This document shows, one piece after another, positions 17,943 to 26,689 of a stretch of 64,000 nt of DNA (its first letter is position 1; each line of letters begins with the position of its first letter). The DNA is from CAWCGU01 sp963795195. Lineage in GTDB: Bacteria; Actinomycetota; Thermoleophilia; Solirubrobacterales; 70-9. The position numbers and the translations under genes were made by a program. Where the stretch lies: NCBI GenBank assembly GCA_963795195.1, contig CAWCGU010000006.1:248001-312000 (forward strand). The letters are read 5' to 3'. The notes beneath the pieces were generated by a model. That model was not told where the DNA came from. It worked only from the letters and a program-made list of their open reading frames with translations, and did no database searches.

Positions 17943-19355
17943 CTAACCGCGGTCGTCGAGGAACGAATATGGCGGGTCGGCGGGCAGACCGTCACGCGAG
18001 CGCAACCGTGAACAGCCCCGGCCGATGTCCGAGCAGCGCGCGTGGCGCTTGCCAAGCGAACCGTCCGCCCGGGAGAGCCGGAAGTCCGTGCGTGAAGGAA
18101 AGTAGAACGAGTAGAGGTTGCCGTCGCCCGCGGGATCGACCCGGGCCTCGATCGGATCTGCGAGCCAGCGGGTGGTCAGCAGCCGGCGATCGGCTGTCGG
18201 ATCGCCCTTGAGGTACTTGTCAAACCAGGCGGTCGTGTACCAGGCGGCGGCGTCCACGCCTCGCAGCGAAGCCGGGAACGCGGGGTTGGAAATGTAGCTC
18301 CACTCGTAGTGGGTGCCTCCGCGGATGTTGACCTGCATCGCGTCGACCCCGGCCTCGGTCCAACGCTCAAAGCCGGCGTTCTTGCGCTGCGGGTCAGGGT
18401 CGTTCAGGTAGGGCACCGGGACCAGCGAGTAGTCGGCTGACATTCCGAGCGCAGGAACACGGGGCTCGGCCTCGCTGTCGCTGCTGAGGTTGTCCCAGGC
18501 AACCAGGGCGTCGACGCGTTCGTCGGTTGCCTGAACGACAGAGGAGCCGAAGGCTCCGAGCGAGTGTCCTGCAATTCCGAGGTGGCGCCGGTCGACAAGC
18601 TTCGCAAGCGGGTTGTAGGCGTCGGCATCGCCGGCGGCGACCTCATCGGCCTGCACCAGCGCCGCCCCCTCACTCGAGGGAACGTAAGCGGATCCCCTCG
18701 TCGAATTGAAGAAATCGAGCCCGTCCTCAAGATCTTCGATGAAGTGGACGCCGTCCTGCGCCGGAACCCCGGCGAAAAGGTCGGAGCCCGCGCCGAGTGT
18801 GTCGGAGCGGCCCTGACCCTGAACGTCGAAGGTCATCACCAGGTAACCGTGCGCCGCCAGAACCTGGGCTGCCCACCAGTAGATCCGCTCCGGTGCCTGC
18901 ACCGAACCCGTCTCGATGACCACCCCTGGGACGCGCTTTGAGCGGCGCAGCGTGCGGGCGCTGGCCCAGACGTGGCCCTCGATGTGCGAGCCGTTGCGGT
19001 TGATGTAGACGAATGGTTGCTGGACGCCGAGCGAGCCGGCCCAGTCGTAGGTGCGGACATCGCCCGCGCAGCCGTTGAACCCGGTCGCGCAGATGGTGAG
19101 CGAGAGCCGATCGCGCTCCTCGAGGTCCCGCGCGATCAGGTCGGCGCCGTTGTCGGCTCCGATCGCAAGCTCGTCGAGCTGCCATTCGAGATTGGCCTCG
19201 TCGCCGAGGAAACGCTCGTTGACCTTGGAGAAATTGAGGAGTTCGGCGTTGTAGTCGATCGCACTCGCGGCACTCGCTGTCAGGCAGGCGACGAGGACCG
19301 CCGTTGCAGCCGCCACTGGACCAGCCCTCCTGATTCGCCCCTTACTGCGCGGCAT
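17943..19355 (-). CDS. Secreted alpha/beta hydrolase
   Basis: A 470-residue protein with an N-terminal signal peptide (basic start MPRSKGRIRR, then a hydrophobic core to about residue 32 ending ASAASA) and an alpha/beta hydrolase domain. The nucleophile elbow is GIAGHSLGAFGSS, preceded by the oxyanion-side strand YLVMTFDVQGQGRSDT. A late histidine lies in IRGGTHYEWSYI. Similar secreted proteins resemble polyester or acyl-ester hydrolases, but no substrate can be deduced. The start overlaps the end of the upstream NADH dehydrogenase gene by 14 nt. Expected location is outside the membrane. Confidence 0.8.
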   Translation of the reverse strand: MPRSKGRIRRAGPVAAATAVLVACLTASAASAIDYNAELLNFSKVNERFLGDEANLEWQLDELAIGADNGADLIARDLEERDRLSLTICATGFNGCAGDVRTYDWAGSLGVQQPFVYINRNGSHIEGHVWASARTLRRSKRVPGVVIETGSVQAPERIYWWAAQVLAAHGYLVMTFDVQGQGRSDTLGAGSDLFAGVPAQDGVHFIEDLEDGLDFFNSTRGSAYVPSSEGAALVQADEVAAGDADAYNPLAKLVDRRHLGIAGHSLGAFGSSVVQATDERVDALVAWDNLSSDSEAEPRVPALGMSADYSLVPVPYLNDPDPQRKNAGFERWTEAGVDAMQVNIRGGTHYEWSYISNPAFPASLRGVDAAAWYTTAWFDKYLKGDPTADRRLLTTRWLADPIEARVDPAGDGNLYSFYFPSRTDFRLSRADGSLGKRHARCSDIGRGCSRLRSRDGLPADPPYSFLDDRG

Positions 19356-20673
19356 CGTCCGTGGAGCCTACGGGGCGGTGGGTGCCACCGCGCAGGTACT
19401 CCTCGGTTCGCAGCGGCCGCGGATGACCGATCGAGCCGACCTCGGCGGTGTCGCGGCGGAAAGGCAGGCCGACCGTCCAGTCGACCACGGCCCGCAGCTT
19501 GCGTGAAGCGCCGGGGATCTGACTCATGTGGTAACTGCGAGCCAGCCACCAGGCGGGGAATCCGCGAACCTTGACGGGCCCTGACTTGGCGACCGCTTTG
19601 TAACGGCCGAGATTCACGAAGGACCCTCGGTTGCGGTAGGTGAACGGGCGGGCGGTGCCGACTCCGAGTTCAGCCGCAACGTTGTGGGCGACGGTCTTGC
19701 CCTGGCGGATCGCGTGCTGCGCCGTCATCGGGCAGACGCCGCCGGTCGGGTCGGGCACCGCGGCGCAATCTCCGAGCGCCCAGACGCCGTCCATTCCCTG
19801 CACGCGCATCATCTCGTCGACCGGAACTCGGCCGTCGTCGCCGATCGGGACGCTGAGCTCGCGAAGGCTCGGATGGGCGGCTACGCCGGTGGTCCAAACG
19901 ACGGTGCGTGTCGGGATTGTCTCGCCGGTCGAGAGCTTGACGCAGTGGTCGTCCACAGACTCGAGGCGTGTTCCCAGCCGCACATCGATGCCGCGCCCGC
20001 GAATCTCGCGCAGCGCCCACTCGGCGAGGTCGGCGTCGGTCTCGGGCAAGATCCGATCCTGGGCCTCGACGACCATCCAGTTCATGCCCTGCAAGCGCGC
20101 TCGCGGGTAGCGCTCGATCGCGTCGACGGCGAAGTCCTGGAGCTCGGCGAGTGCCTCGAGGCCCGCGTAGCCGGCGCCGACAAAGACGAAGGTGAGCAGT
20201 TCGCGGCGGCGCTGGGGGTCGTCGGAGGCGTTGGCGGCCTCGAGTTGTTCAATCACCTGGTTACGGAGCCAGATCGCATCGGCGAGGCTCTTGAAGCCGA
20301 TCGCGCGTTCGAGGCCGGGTACCGGCAGCAGCCGCGAGACAGACCCGAGCGCCAATACGAGCTGGTCGTAGCGCAGCGCCTCGGTGTCGCCGTCGTGCTT
20401 GGTCAGCTCGACGGTGCGAGCAGCCGGGTCGTGGGCGGTGATCGCCCCCAAGCGCAAGTAGGTGCGCCTGAGCATGTCGCGCAGTGGCGTGACCACGTGG
20501 CGAGGCTCCAGTGTTCCAGCGGCGGCCTCGGGCAGGAACGGCGTGTAAAGCAGGAAGTTGACGTCGTTGACGAGCGTCAGCCGCGCCGACTGCTTCGGCA
20601 TCAACCTCTCGAGGCGCCTCGCGGCATGAGCGCCGCCGAAGCCACCACCGGCTATGACGACATCCCAGGCCAT
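19342..20673 (-). CDS. ndh: Type II NADH:quinone oxidoreductase (NDH-2)
   Basis: A single-subunit FAD enzyme that passes electrons from NADH to menaquinone at the inner membrane face without pumping protons. The 443 residues carry the FAD dinucleotide motif VVIAGGGFGGAHAARRL at the N-terminus, the NAD motif FVFVGAGYAGLEALAEL at about 162-178, and the second FAD motif GVWALGDCAAVPD. GGVCPMTAQHAIRQG is the quinone-side region. The product uses the quinone made by the men genes in this window. A 23-bp palindrome overlaps its promoter region, so repression by a dimeric regulator is likely. Confidence 0.9.
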   Translation of the reverse strand: MAWDVVIAGGGFGGAHAARRLERLMPKQSARLTLVNDVNFLLYTPFLPEAAAGTLEPRHVVTPLRDMLRRTYLRLGAITAHDPAARTVELTKHDGDTEALRYDQLVLALGSVSRLLPVPGLERAIGFKSLADAIWLRNQVIEQLEAANASDDPQRRRELLTFVFVGAGYAGLEALAELQDFAVDAIERYPRARLQGMNWMVVEAQDRILPETDADLAEWALREIRGRGIDVRLGTRLESVDDHCVKLSTGETIPTRTVVWTTGVAAHPSLRELSVPIGDDGRVPVDEMMRVQGMDGVWALGDCAAVPDPTGGVCPMTAQHAIRQGKTVAHNVAAELGVGTARPFTYRNRGSFVNLGRYKAVAKSGPVKVRGFPAWWLARSYHMSQIPGASRKLRAVVDWTVGLPFRRDTAEVGSIGHPRPLRTEEYLRGGTHRPVGSTDDAAQ

Positions 20674-20688
20674 GTCTCAACAATACCA

Positions 20689-20711
20689 CTTTGTAACAAG
20701 TTGTTACAAAG
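20689..20711. promoter_or_regulatory. 23-bp palindromic operator candidate upstream of ndh
   Basis: Arms CTTTGTAACAA (20689-20699) and TTGTTACAAAG (20701-20711) are perfect complements around one central base. The site is AT-rich in a GC-rich context. On the minus strand it overlaps a plausible -35 (TTGTAA) and the 18-bp spacer to a -10-like TATTGT only a few bases before the ndh ATG, so a bound dimer would block transcription. Confidence 0.7.
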
Positions 20712-20783
20712 CGGTAACCCGAACAATGACGCTTGAGTCCAGGCCCCCTGGACCAACGGGACATCGTTTGATGCTGAGGTCCC

Positions 20784-20812
20784 TCCTGAACGGGGTCGGA
20801 CCCCGTCTCAGG
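20784..20812. repeat. GGGGTC-G-GACCCC palindrome at the gatB stop
   Basis: Near-perfect inverted repeat centred at 20798: CTGAACGGGGTC and GACCCCGTCTCAG with one bulged base. The gatB TGA stop lies in its distal arm. It shares its GGGGTC(N)GACCCC core with the palindrome at 48390-48418. No T-run follows. Confidence 0.65.
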
Positions 20813-22271
20813 GGAGCTTTTCGCGGATCAGGCGGGTTACTTCGCCGCCGTCGGCGCGGCCCTTGGTTTCGCGCATGACGTAGCCCACCAGGGCGCCGAT
20901 CGCCTTCATGTTGCCGCCCTTCACCTGCTCGGCGGCTTCCGGCTCGGCCTCTATCGCAGCGTCGACGATCGCCTCCAACTCGCCGCTGTCGGAGACGGCG
21001 CCAAGGCCCTCGCGCTCGACGATCGCAGCGGGGTCTCCCCCCTCCGTTACAAGCACCCGCAGCACCTGCTTGCCGCCGGCGTGGTTGATCGCCTTGCTCT
21101 CAACCATCGCGACCAGCGCAGCAAGCGACCCGGGGTCCACTTCACGAGCCCCTCCCCCGCCTTCGTCCCCCTCCCTTACCGCTGCCGTCAACTCCCCAGT
21201 CACCCAATTCGCCACAGCCTTCGGCGACACGGCCGGGTCAACCGCCAGCACCGCCTCGAAGTACTCCCCCAACTCCGAGTCAAACGCCATCTGGGCCGCG
21301 ACGGCCTCGTCCAGTCCCAGCTCGGCGATATACCGGTCACGCTTCGCCGCCGGCAACTCCGGCAGGGAACCGCGGATCTCCGCAACCATCCGCTCCGAAA
21401 CCGCCACCGGCACCAGATCCGGCTCCGGGAAATACCGGTAGTCGTGGGCAAACTCCTTGGAGCGAAGCGGTGTCAGCTCACCAGTCTGCGGATCGAAGTG
21501 CAGGGTGTCCTGATGTACCTCCTCGCCCGCCTCGAGCAGTCCGATCTGGCGCGCGATCTCCGCTTCCACGCCGCGCTCGAGGAAGCGAAAGCTGTTCATG
21601 TTCTTGAGCTCTGCCTTGGTCCCCAGCTCTTGCGCACCGGCCGGCCGTACCGACACGTTGGCGTCCACCCGCAGGCTGCCCTCCTCCATGTTGACGTCGG
21701 AGACTCCGATCTGGCGCAGAGTCGTGCGCAGCAGCTGTGCCCACTCGCGGGCCTGCGCGGCGCTGCGGAGGTCAGGCTCGGTGACGATTTCCGCGAGCGG
21801 CGTACCGCCGCGGTTGAAGTCGACCATCGAGGCGCCGGAGCCATGGATGCGGCCGGAGCTGCCGACGTGGATCAGCTTGGCGGCGTCCTCCTCGAGGTGG
21901 ACTCGGTGAATGCGAACGTCGCCGAGCCTGCCGGAGCCCGCCAGCGGGATGTCGTACTGGCTGATTTGGTAGCCCTTCGGCAAGTCGGGATAGAAGTAGT
22001 TCTTTCGGTGAAAGATCGAGCGCGCCGCCGGTTCGCAGCCCAGCGCGGCCGCGATCTGCAGGCCGTAGCGGACGGCCTGTTCGTTGGTCACGGGCAGCGT
22101 CCCCGGATGCCCGAGGCAGATCGGGCAGGTATGGATGTTGGCGTCGTCGCCGAACGAGAGCTCGCAGCCGCAGAACATTTTGGTCCGAGTTGCCAGCTGG
22201 ACGTGAATTTCCAATCCGATCACGGGCTCCCACCCTGCCGACTGCGAACCGCCAACCGCGGGCTCAGCCAT
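20808..22271 (-). CDS. gatB: Asp/Glu-tRNA amidotransferase subunit B
   Basis: Subunit of GatCAB that amidates misacylated Glu-tRNA(Gln) and/or Asp-tRNA(Asn). The 487 residues begin VIGLEIHVQLATRTKMFCGC and carry the zinc-site cysteines (CGCELSF and HTCPICLGHPGTLPV), the kinase-like region LPKGYQISQYDIPLA, VDFNRGGTPLAEIVTEPD, and a C-terminal YqeY/tail domain (GGNMKAIGALVGYVMRETKGRADG). The ATG overlaps the stop of the upstream metallopeptidase gene by 8 nt. Together with GltX in this window it implies indirect glutaminyl-tRNA formation. Confidence 0.97.
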   Translation of the reverse strand: MAEPAVGGSQSAGWEPVIGLEIHVQLATRTKMFCGCELSFGDDANIHTCPICLGHPGTLPVTNEQAVRYGLQIAAALGCEPAARSIFHRKNYFYPDLPKGYQISQYDIPLAGSGRLGDVRIHRVHLEEDAAKLIHVGSSGRIHGSGASMVDFNRGGTPLAEIVTEPDLRSAAQAREWAQLLRTTLRQIGVSDVNMEEGSLRVDANVSVRPAGAQELGTKAELKNMNSFRFLERGVEAEIARQIGLLEAGEEVHQDTLHFDPQTGELTPLRSKEFAHDYRYFPEPDLVPVAVSERMVAEIRGSLPELPAAKRDRYIAELGLDEAVAAQMAFDSELGEYFEAVLAVDPAVSPKAVANWVTGELTAAVREGDEGGGGAREVDPGSLAALVAMVESKAINHAGGKQVLRVLVTEGGDPAAIVEREGLGAVSDSGELEAIVDAAIEAEPEAAEQVKGGNMKAIGALVGYVMRETKGRADGGEVTRLIREKLP

Positions 22272-22542
22272 AACCCACGTCCCATAGGTCGTCTTCGCCC
22301 ATTCCGAAGTAGTGCCCGATCTCGTGGAGCACTGTCTTGCGGACCTCTTCCTCGTTCGGGTTGGCGTCGCGGTAGACGATCACTCGATGAACCCCGCCGT
22401 CGGGGTCGTAGAGACCCATCAGACCCTCGGGATGCGACTCCTCGACGATCACCGCGACCTCCCCAATCCGGTCGGCGAACTCAGCCGGGAGTGAATCGAG
22501 CGCCTGCTGAGCGGCGAATCTGACCTGGCCCTCACTCAACAC
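22264..22542 (-). CDS. Minimal zincin-like metallopeptidase, between gatA and gatB
   Basis: A roughly 92-residue protein of the small zincin-like family (PF06262-type). The catalytic HExxH is in KTVLHEIGHYFGMGEDDLWD, with an acidic residue downstream as third ligand candidate; upstream VAVIVEESHPEGLMGLYDP is also typical. Members are small, cytosolic and without assigned substrate. The chosen start is the GTG at 22542 (MLSEGQVRFAAQQAL), which overlaps the gatA stop; a TTG at 22539 or 22566 is also possible. Its 3' end overlaps gatB by 8 nt, so it is embedded in the amidotransferase operon. Confidence 0.85.
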   Translation of the reverse strand: MLSEGQVRFAAQQALDSLPAEFADRIGEVAVIVEESHPEGLMGLYDPDGGVHRVIVYRDANPNEEEVRKTVLHEIGHYFGMGEDDLWDVGYG

Positions 22543-23983
22543 CCGCCGGCCTTTCGGAGAACCCAATCGCCTGCTCCAGGGCGAAGGCCGCGTTCAACAA
22601 CTTCGACTCGGAGAACGCAGGCCCGGCGATCTGGAAGCCGACGGGCAGCTCGGGCCCGCCGCCGTCGGGCTGCGCCAGCCCGGAGGGAATCGAGATCGCG
22701 GGGATTCCGGCAAGCGACATCGGCACCGTGAAGTAGTCGGACAGGTACATCGCCATAGGGTTCTCAGTCTTGGCGCCGAGTTCGAATGCGACGGTCGGTG
22801 CCGTCGGCGTGACCAGGAAGTCGAATTCCTCGAAGACAGCGCGAAAGTCCTGGGCGATCTTCGTCCGCACACGCTGGGCGCTGCCGTAGTAGGCGTCGTA
22901 GTAGCCCGACGAGAGCGCGTAGGTGCCGAGCATGATCCGGCGCTTGACCTCCGCGCCGAAGCCCTTGGCGCGAGTCTGCTCGTACATCTCGGTGAGATCG
23001 CCCGCCTCGACTCGAAGCCCGTAACGAACCCCGTCAAAGCGAGCCAGGTTGGCTGACGCCTCCGCCGGGGCGATCACGTAGTAGGCGGCGATCCCATGGG
23101 CGGCGTGCGGCAGGGCGCACTCCCCCACCTCCCCGCCCAGTTCGCGGATGCGGTCGAGAGTCGCCTCGAAGCTCGCAGCGACGCCGGCCTCGACGCCGTC
23201 GGCGGAGGCGGAGAAATCACGCGCGACCCCGAAGCGCAGGCCCTTAAGGTCGGTGGCGCCGGGCAGCTCGACGCCGGCCTCGATGCCGACTGAGGTCGAG
23301 TCGCAGGGGTCGCGCCCCTCCATCACGCCCAAAAGGAGCGCGGCGTCGGTGACGTCGCGGGTCAGCGGGCCGCACTGGTCGAGCGACGAGGCGAAGGCGA
23401 TCATGCCGTAGCGCGAGATCGAGCCGTAGGTGGGCTTCAAACCGACGATCCCGCAAAGCGCAGCCGGCTGGCGGATCGAGCCGCCGGTATCGGTTCCGAG
23501 CGCCGCCGGGGCCAAGCCGCCGGCTACCGCCGCCGCGGATCCTCCCGAGGAGCCACCGGGAACGCGACCACGGTCCCAGGGATTGAGCACCGGCCCGAAG
23601 CCCGAGTTCTCATTCGAGGAGCCCATCGCGAACTCGTCCATGTTCGTCTTGCCCAGCACCGAGCCGCCCGCCTGCACGAGGTGGCGCACCGCGGTTGCCG
23701 TGTAGAGCGGCACGTGGCCTTCGAGGATGCGCGAAGCCGCCGTCGTCGTCACGCCCTCGGTACAGAAGATGTCCTTGATTGCGATCGGCACCCCGGTCAG
23801 CGCCCCCGAGCTCCCACGGGGGGCCTGACCGTGATTGGGTTCGGCGCGCCAGAGGTAAGCGCCGAGCTCGTCCCCGGAGGCGGCCTCGGCCCAGGCGGCG
23901 AAGCACTCGTCGGCTGAGACCTCCCCGGCCTCGACTCGCCGGGCCGTCTGCGCGACCCCCAGGCTGAGCAGCTCGCCGCTCAC
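22532..23983 (-). CDS. gatA: Asp/Glu-tRNA amidotransferase subunit A
   Basis: Glutaminase subunit of GatCAB that releases ammonia for transamidation. The 483-residue protein has the amidase signature: catalytic lysine in VPIAIKDIFCTEGVTTT, then GGSSGGSAAAVAGGLAPAALGTDTGG with the cis- and nucleophilic serines, and VGLKPTYGSISRYG. The GTG start (23983) overlaps the gatC stop as GTGA, and its stop overlaps the next gene, so gatC-gatA-peptidase-gatB reads as one coupled unit. Confidence 0.97.
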   Translation of the reverse strand: MSGELLSLGVAQTARRVEAGEVSADECFAAWAEAASGDELGAYLWRAEPNHGQAPRGSSGALTGVPIAIKDIFCTEGVTTTAASRILEGHVPLYTATAVRHLVQAGGSVLGKTNMDEFAMGSSNENSGFGPVLNPWDRGRVPGGSSGGSAAAVAGGLAPAALGTDTGGSIRQPAALCGIVGLKPTYGSISRYGMIAFASSLDQCGPLTRDVTDAALLLGVMEGRDPCDSTSVGIEAGVELPGATDLKGLRFGVARDFSASADGVEAGVAASFEATLDRIRELGGEVGECALPHAAHGIAAYYVIAPAEASANLARFDGVRYGLRVEAGDLTEMYEQTRAKGFGAEVKRRIMLGTYALSSGYYDAYYGSAQRVRTKIAQDFRAVFEEFDFLVTPTAPTVAFELGAKTENPMAMYLSDYFTVPMSLAGIPAISIPSGLAQPDGGGPELPVGFQIAGPAFSESKLLNAAFALEQAIGFSERPAGVE

Positions 23984-24267
23984 GCCTGCGGAGACGGAAC
24001 GCGAAAGGCGCCGTCGCTGGGATCGGGCGCGGACTCGAGCACGCGCTCACGGTGCCAGCTCGGCCGGGGCTCGTCGGGTCGCAGGACGTTCTCGAGCGCA
24101 ACGACGTGCGAGGTCGGCTCGACCCCCTCGAGGTCGAGTTCGGAGATCACCTCGATGTGGTCGAGGACGCCGGAGAGCTCTGAAGCCATGCGCTCGACCT
24201 CCTCCTCGCTAAGGGCGAGGCGTGACAGCCGGGCGACGTGCAGGACCTGCTCGCGATCGATGGTCAT
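23980..24267 (-). CDS. gatC: Asp/Glu-tRNA amidotransferase subunit C
   Basis: Small stabilising subunit that wraps around the GatA-GatB interface. The 95 residues begin MTIDREQVLHVARLSRLALSEEEVERM and contain the typical LDHIEVISELDLEGVEPTSH and LRPDEPRPS. The ATG at 24267 is chosen over upstream in-frame starts because it matches the family N-terminus. First gene of the operon, divergent from a membrane protein 43 bp away. Confidence 0.95.
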   Translation of the reverse strand: MTIDREQVLHVARLSRLALSEEEVERMASELSGVLDHIEVISELDLEGVEPTSHVVALENVLRPDEPRPSWHRERVLESAPDPSDGAFRVPSPQA

Positions 24268-24310
24268 TTCTGGATTCTGGCAGCCACAAAGTCGAATAGG
24301 ATCGCCGAAG

Positions 24311-24772
24311 GTGAACGGGGAGCGCGCAGAAGGGCTGGCGGTACTGGGGCTGCGGATGCTGGCGGCCAGCTTCGCCGTGGTCGGAGCACTCTTCCTGCTT
24401 GCGCCCGACGGGGTCGGCGATGTGCTCACCGATCTCGGTGAGGTGTTCTCGAAGGACTTCGCCGTGGCGCCGGACACCCAGCAGCACCTCTGGCTCTCGC
24501 TCGGCTTCGCCTACATGGTCGTGATAACCGGAATCTGTCTCGTCGCGCAGGCCGACGTCGTCCGCTACCGGCCCCTGATCCTGGTCCTCGCCGCCGGCAA
24601 GGCCGCCTCCTCGGTGACTTCGCTCGCCTTCTTCATCCTCGAGGACAACGTTTTCGCCTATTTGCTGAATTTCCTCGTCGACGGATCGCTGGTCTTCGTC
24701 TCGCTGTTCCTCTGGAGCCTCGCCGGTCGAGCCGCGAGTGCCCGCCGAGGCGCCACCGCCGCTCCCTCCTGA
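24311..24772 (+). CDS. Four-helix membrane protein of unknown function
   Basis: A 153-residue protein with four hydrophobic segments: LRMLAASFAVVGALFLLAP, LWLSLGFAYMVVITGICLVA, LILVLAAGKAASSVTSLAFF and LLNFLVDGSLVFVSLFLWSL. The GTG start at 24311 (MNGERAEGLAVLGL) fits better than the earlier open frame, which is antisense to gatC. Followed 60 bp later by a GMC oxidoreductase gene on the same strand. No family is recognised. Confidence 0.65.
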   Translation: MNGERAEGLAVLGLRMLAASFAVVGALFLLAPDGVGDVLTDLGEVFSKDFAVAPDTQQHLWLSLGFAYMVVITGICLVAQADVVRYRPLILVLAAGKAASSVTSLAFFILEDNVFAYLLNFLVDGSLVFVSLFLWSLAGRAASARRGATAAPS

Positions 24773-24832
24773 AGGCGTGCGCCGGGGCTCGGGGCCGCCG
24801 AGCAACGAACCCTGAGCGCATTCGCGGAGGCC

Positions 24833-26689
24833 ATGCAACCGGGCGTCGGGGAGCTGCCGCCCGCCACCACGGTTGACATCGCCGGCGTCGTCAACCGCTA
24901 CGTCTCGGGCCTGCCGCCGACCGACGCAGCGCGCATCGGCCTGGCGCTGCGCGCCTTCGAGTGGCTTCCATTTCCGTGGCGGTTCAGCCGCGCCAGCCTT
25001 GAATCCAGGCAGGAGTTCATCGCCAAGCTCGACGAGTCGTCCCGCTGGTACCACCAGGACATCCTGCTGCTGCTGAAGGTCCTCTGCGGATTCGCCTACG
25101 GCCGCGACCCCGGGGTCCTCCGCGTCGTCGGCTACGAGATCCGCTGCGAGGTCGAGGACGAGCGTCCCGCGTCCGGAGCCGATGCCGATTCGGCGCCGCT
25201 CGGTGATCTCACTCCCCCCGCTGACGGCGAGCAGTGCGACGTGGTCATCATCGGATCCGGTGCCGGCGGCGCCGTTGCGGCGACCGTGCTCGCCGAGTCC
25301 GGGCTTGACGTGCTCGTGCTCGAGGCAGGGCCCTACATGGACCGTCACAGCTACCCGGACGACCCGCTCGAGGCCCTAGAGACGCTTTACCGCGACAACG
25401 GCCTGACCGTCGCCCAGGGCCGCCCTCCGGTGCCGCTGCCGCTCGGCAGGGCGGTCGGCGGCACGACGGTGATCAACTCCGGCACCTGCTTTCGCACGCC
25501 CAGCCACGTGCTCGAGAACTGGCGGGAACGCTTCGGGATCGGCTGGGCCGGTGATCTGGAGCCGGACTTCGTGGAGGCAGAGGAGATGCTCGACGTACGG
25601 CCCCTCGACGTCGATCGCATGGGTCGAAACGGGCAGATCGCGATGGAGGGAGCCGCGAAGCTCGGGCTCAGCGGGCACCCGCTGTCGCGCAACGCAGGCC
25701 GTTGCGTGCAGTGCAGCTCCTGTCCCCTCGGGTGCCGCAAAGACGCCAAGCGTGCGATGCACGTCTCCTATCTGCCGCGGGCGGTCGCCGCGGGCGCGCG
25801 AATCCGGTCAGGCGTGGACGTCCGCTCGATCCGCTTCGAGGGCAACCGCGCGGTCGGCCTGGACTGTGTAGCCGGATCCGAGCACGGGACCCGCCCGCGG
25901 CCATTCCAGGTTCGCGCGCAGACCGTGGTGGTGGCCGGGGGCGCCATCGGAACTCCGGAGCTGCTGATGCGATCCGGGGTCAAGACCTCAAGCGGCATGC
26001 TCGGACGCAACCTTCGCATCCACCCCGCCGCCTGGATCGGCGCGAGGTTCGATGAGCAGGTGCGCGGCTGGGACGGAGTCATGCAGAGCTATGCGATCGA
26101 CGAATGGAAGCGCGACGGGATCGTGCTCGAGGCCACCTTCACGCCGCTGGCCTTCGGCACACAGTGGCTGCCTGGGACCGGCTTGGAGCACGCCAAGCGC
26201 GTCCTCGCGTTCGACCACCTGGCCTCCAACGGTGTTCACCTCTCAGACACTTCGTCGGGCCGCGTCAAGCTCGGCTCGGATGGACGTGCGCGGGTCGGTT
26301 ATCGCCTGCTGCGCAACGACGCCCGCAAGATCCATTTCGGGATCGCTCGAGCTGCCGAGGTCTTCTTTGCAGCGGGCGCCACGGAGGTCTACTCACAGGT
26401 CCGCGGAGCGCCCGTGCTCAAGCCGGGGGGAGTGGCCGAGTTCGAAGCGGCGCCCCCGCCCGCCGACGCGCTTCGACTCGAGGCATTTCACCCGATGGGG
26501 ACCGCCCGGATGGCGGCCGACCCAGCCGCCGGCGTGGTCGGAACCGACGGCGCTGTGAACGGCTACCGCAACCTCTACGTCGCGGACGGCAGCCTGTTGC
26601 CGAGCTCGCTCGGCGTCAATCCGATGATCACGATCATCGCGCTGGCGTCACGGGTGGCGCGTCAACTCGCCGAGAAGGGGGCAGGCTGA
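24833..26689 (+). CDS. GMC-family FAD oxidoreductase
   Basis: A 618-residue flavoprotein. Residues 1-130 form a helical domain resembling gluconate 2-dehydrogenase subunit 3-like extensions. The FAD motif VVIIGSGAGGAVAATVLAESG begins near 138. A cysteine cluster CVQCSSCPLGCRKDAK at about 291-306 is typical of long-chain alcohol oxidase-like and cholesterol oxidase-like GMC members. The C-terminus has the active-site region HPMGTARMAADPAAGVVG and LYVADGSLLPSSLGVNPM. Likely oxidises an alcohol or sterol-like hydroxyl; the substrate is unknown. Its 3' end overlaps the convergent membrane-protein gene by 56 bp. Confidence 0.85.
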   Translation: MQPGVGELPPATTVDIAGVVNRYVSGLPPTDAARIGLALRAFEWLPFPWRFSRASLESRQEFIAKLDESSRWYHQDILLLLKVLCGFAYGRDPGVLRVVGYEIRCEVEDERPASGADADSAPLGDLTPPADGEQCDVVIIGSGAGGAVAATVLAESGLDVLVLEAGPYMDRHSYPDDPLEALETLYRDNGLTVAQGRPPVPLPLGRAVGGTTVINSGTCFRTPSHVLENWRERFGIGWAGDLEPDFVEAEEMLDVRPLDVDRMGRNGQIAMEGAAKLGLSGHPLSRNAGRCVQCSSCPLGCRKDAKRAMHVSYLPRAVAAGARIRSGVDVRSIRFEGNRAVGLDCVAGSEHGTRPRPFQVRAQTVVVAGGAIGTPELLMRSGVKTSSGMLGRNLRIHPAAWIGARFDEQVRGWDGVMQSYAIDEWKRDGIVLEATFTPLAFGTQWLPGTGLEHAKRVLAFDHLASNGVHLSDTSSGRVKLGSDGRARVGYRLLRNDARKIHFGIARAAEVFFAAGATEVYSQVRGAPVLKPGGVAEFEAAPPPADALRLEAFHPMGTARMAADPAAGVVGTDGAVNGYRNLYVADGSLLPSSLGVNPMITIIALASRVARQLAEKGAG

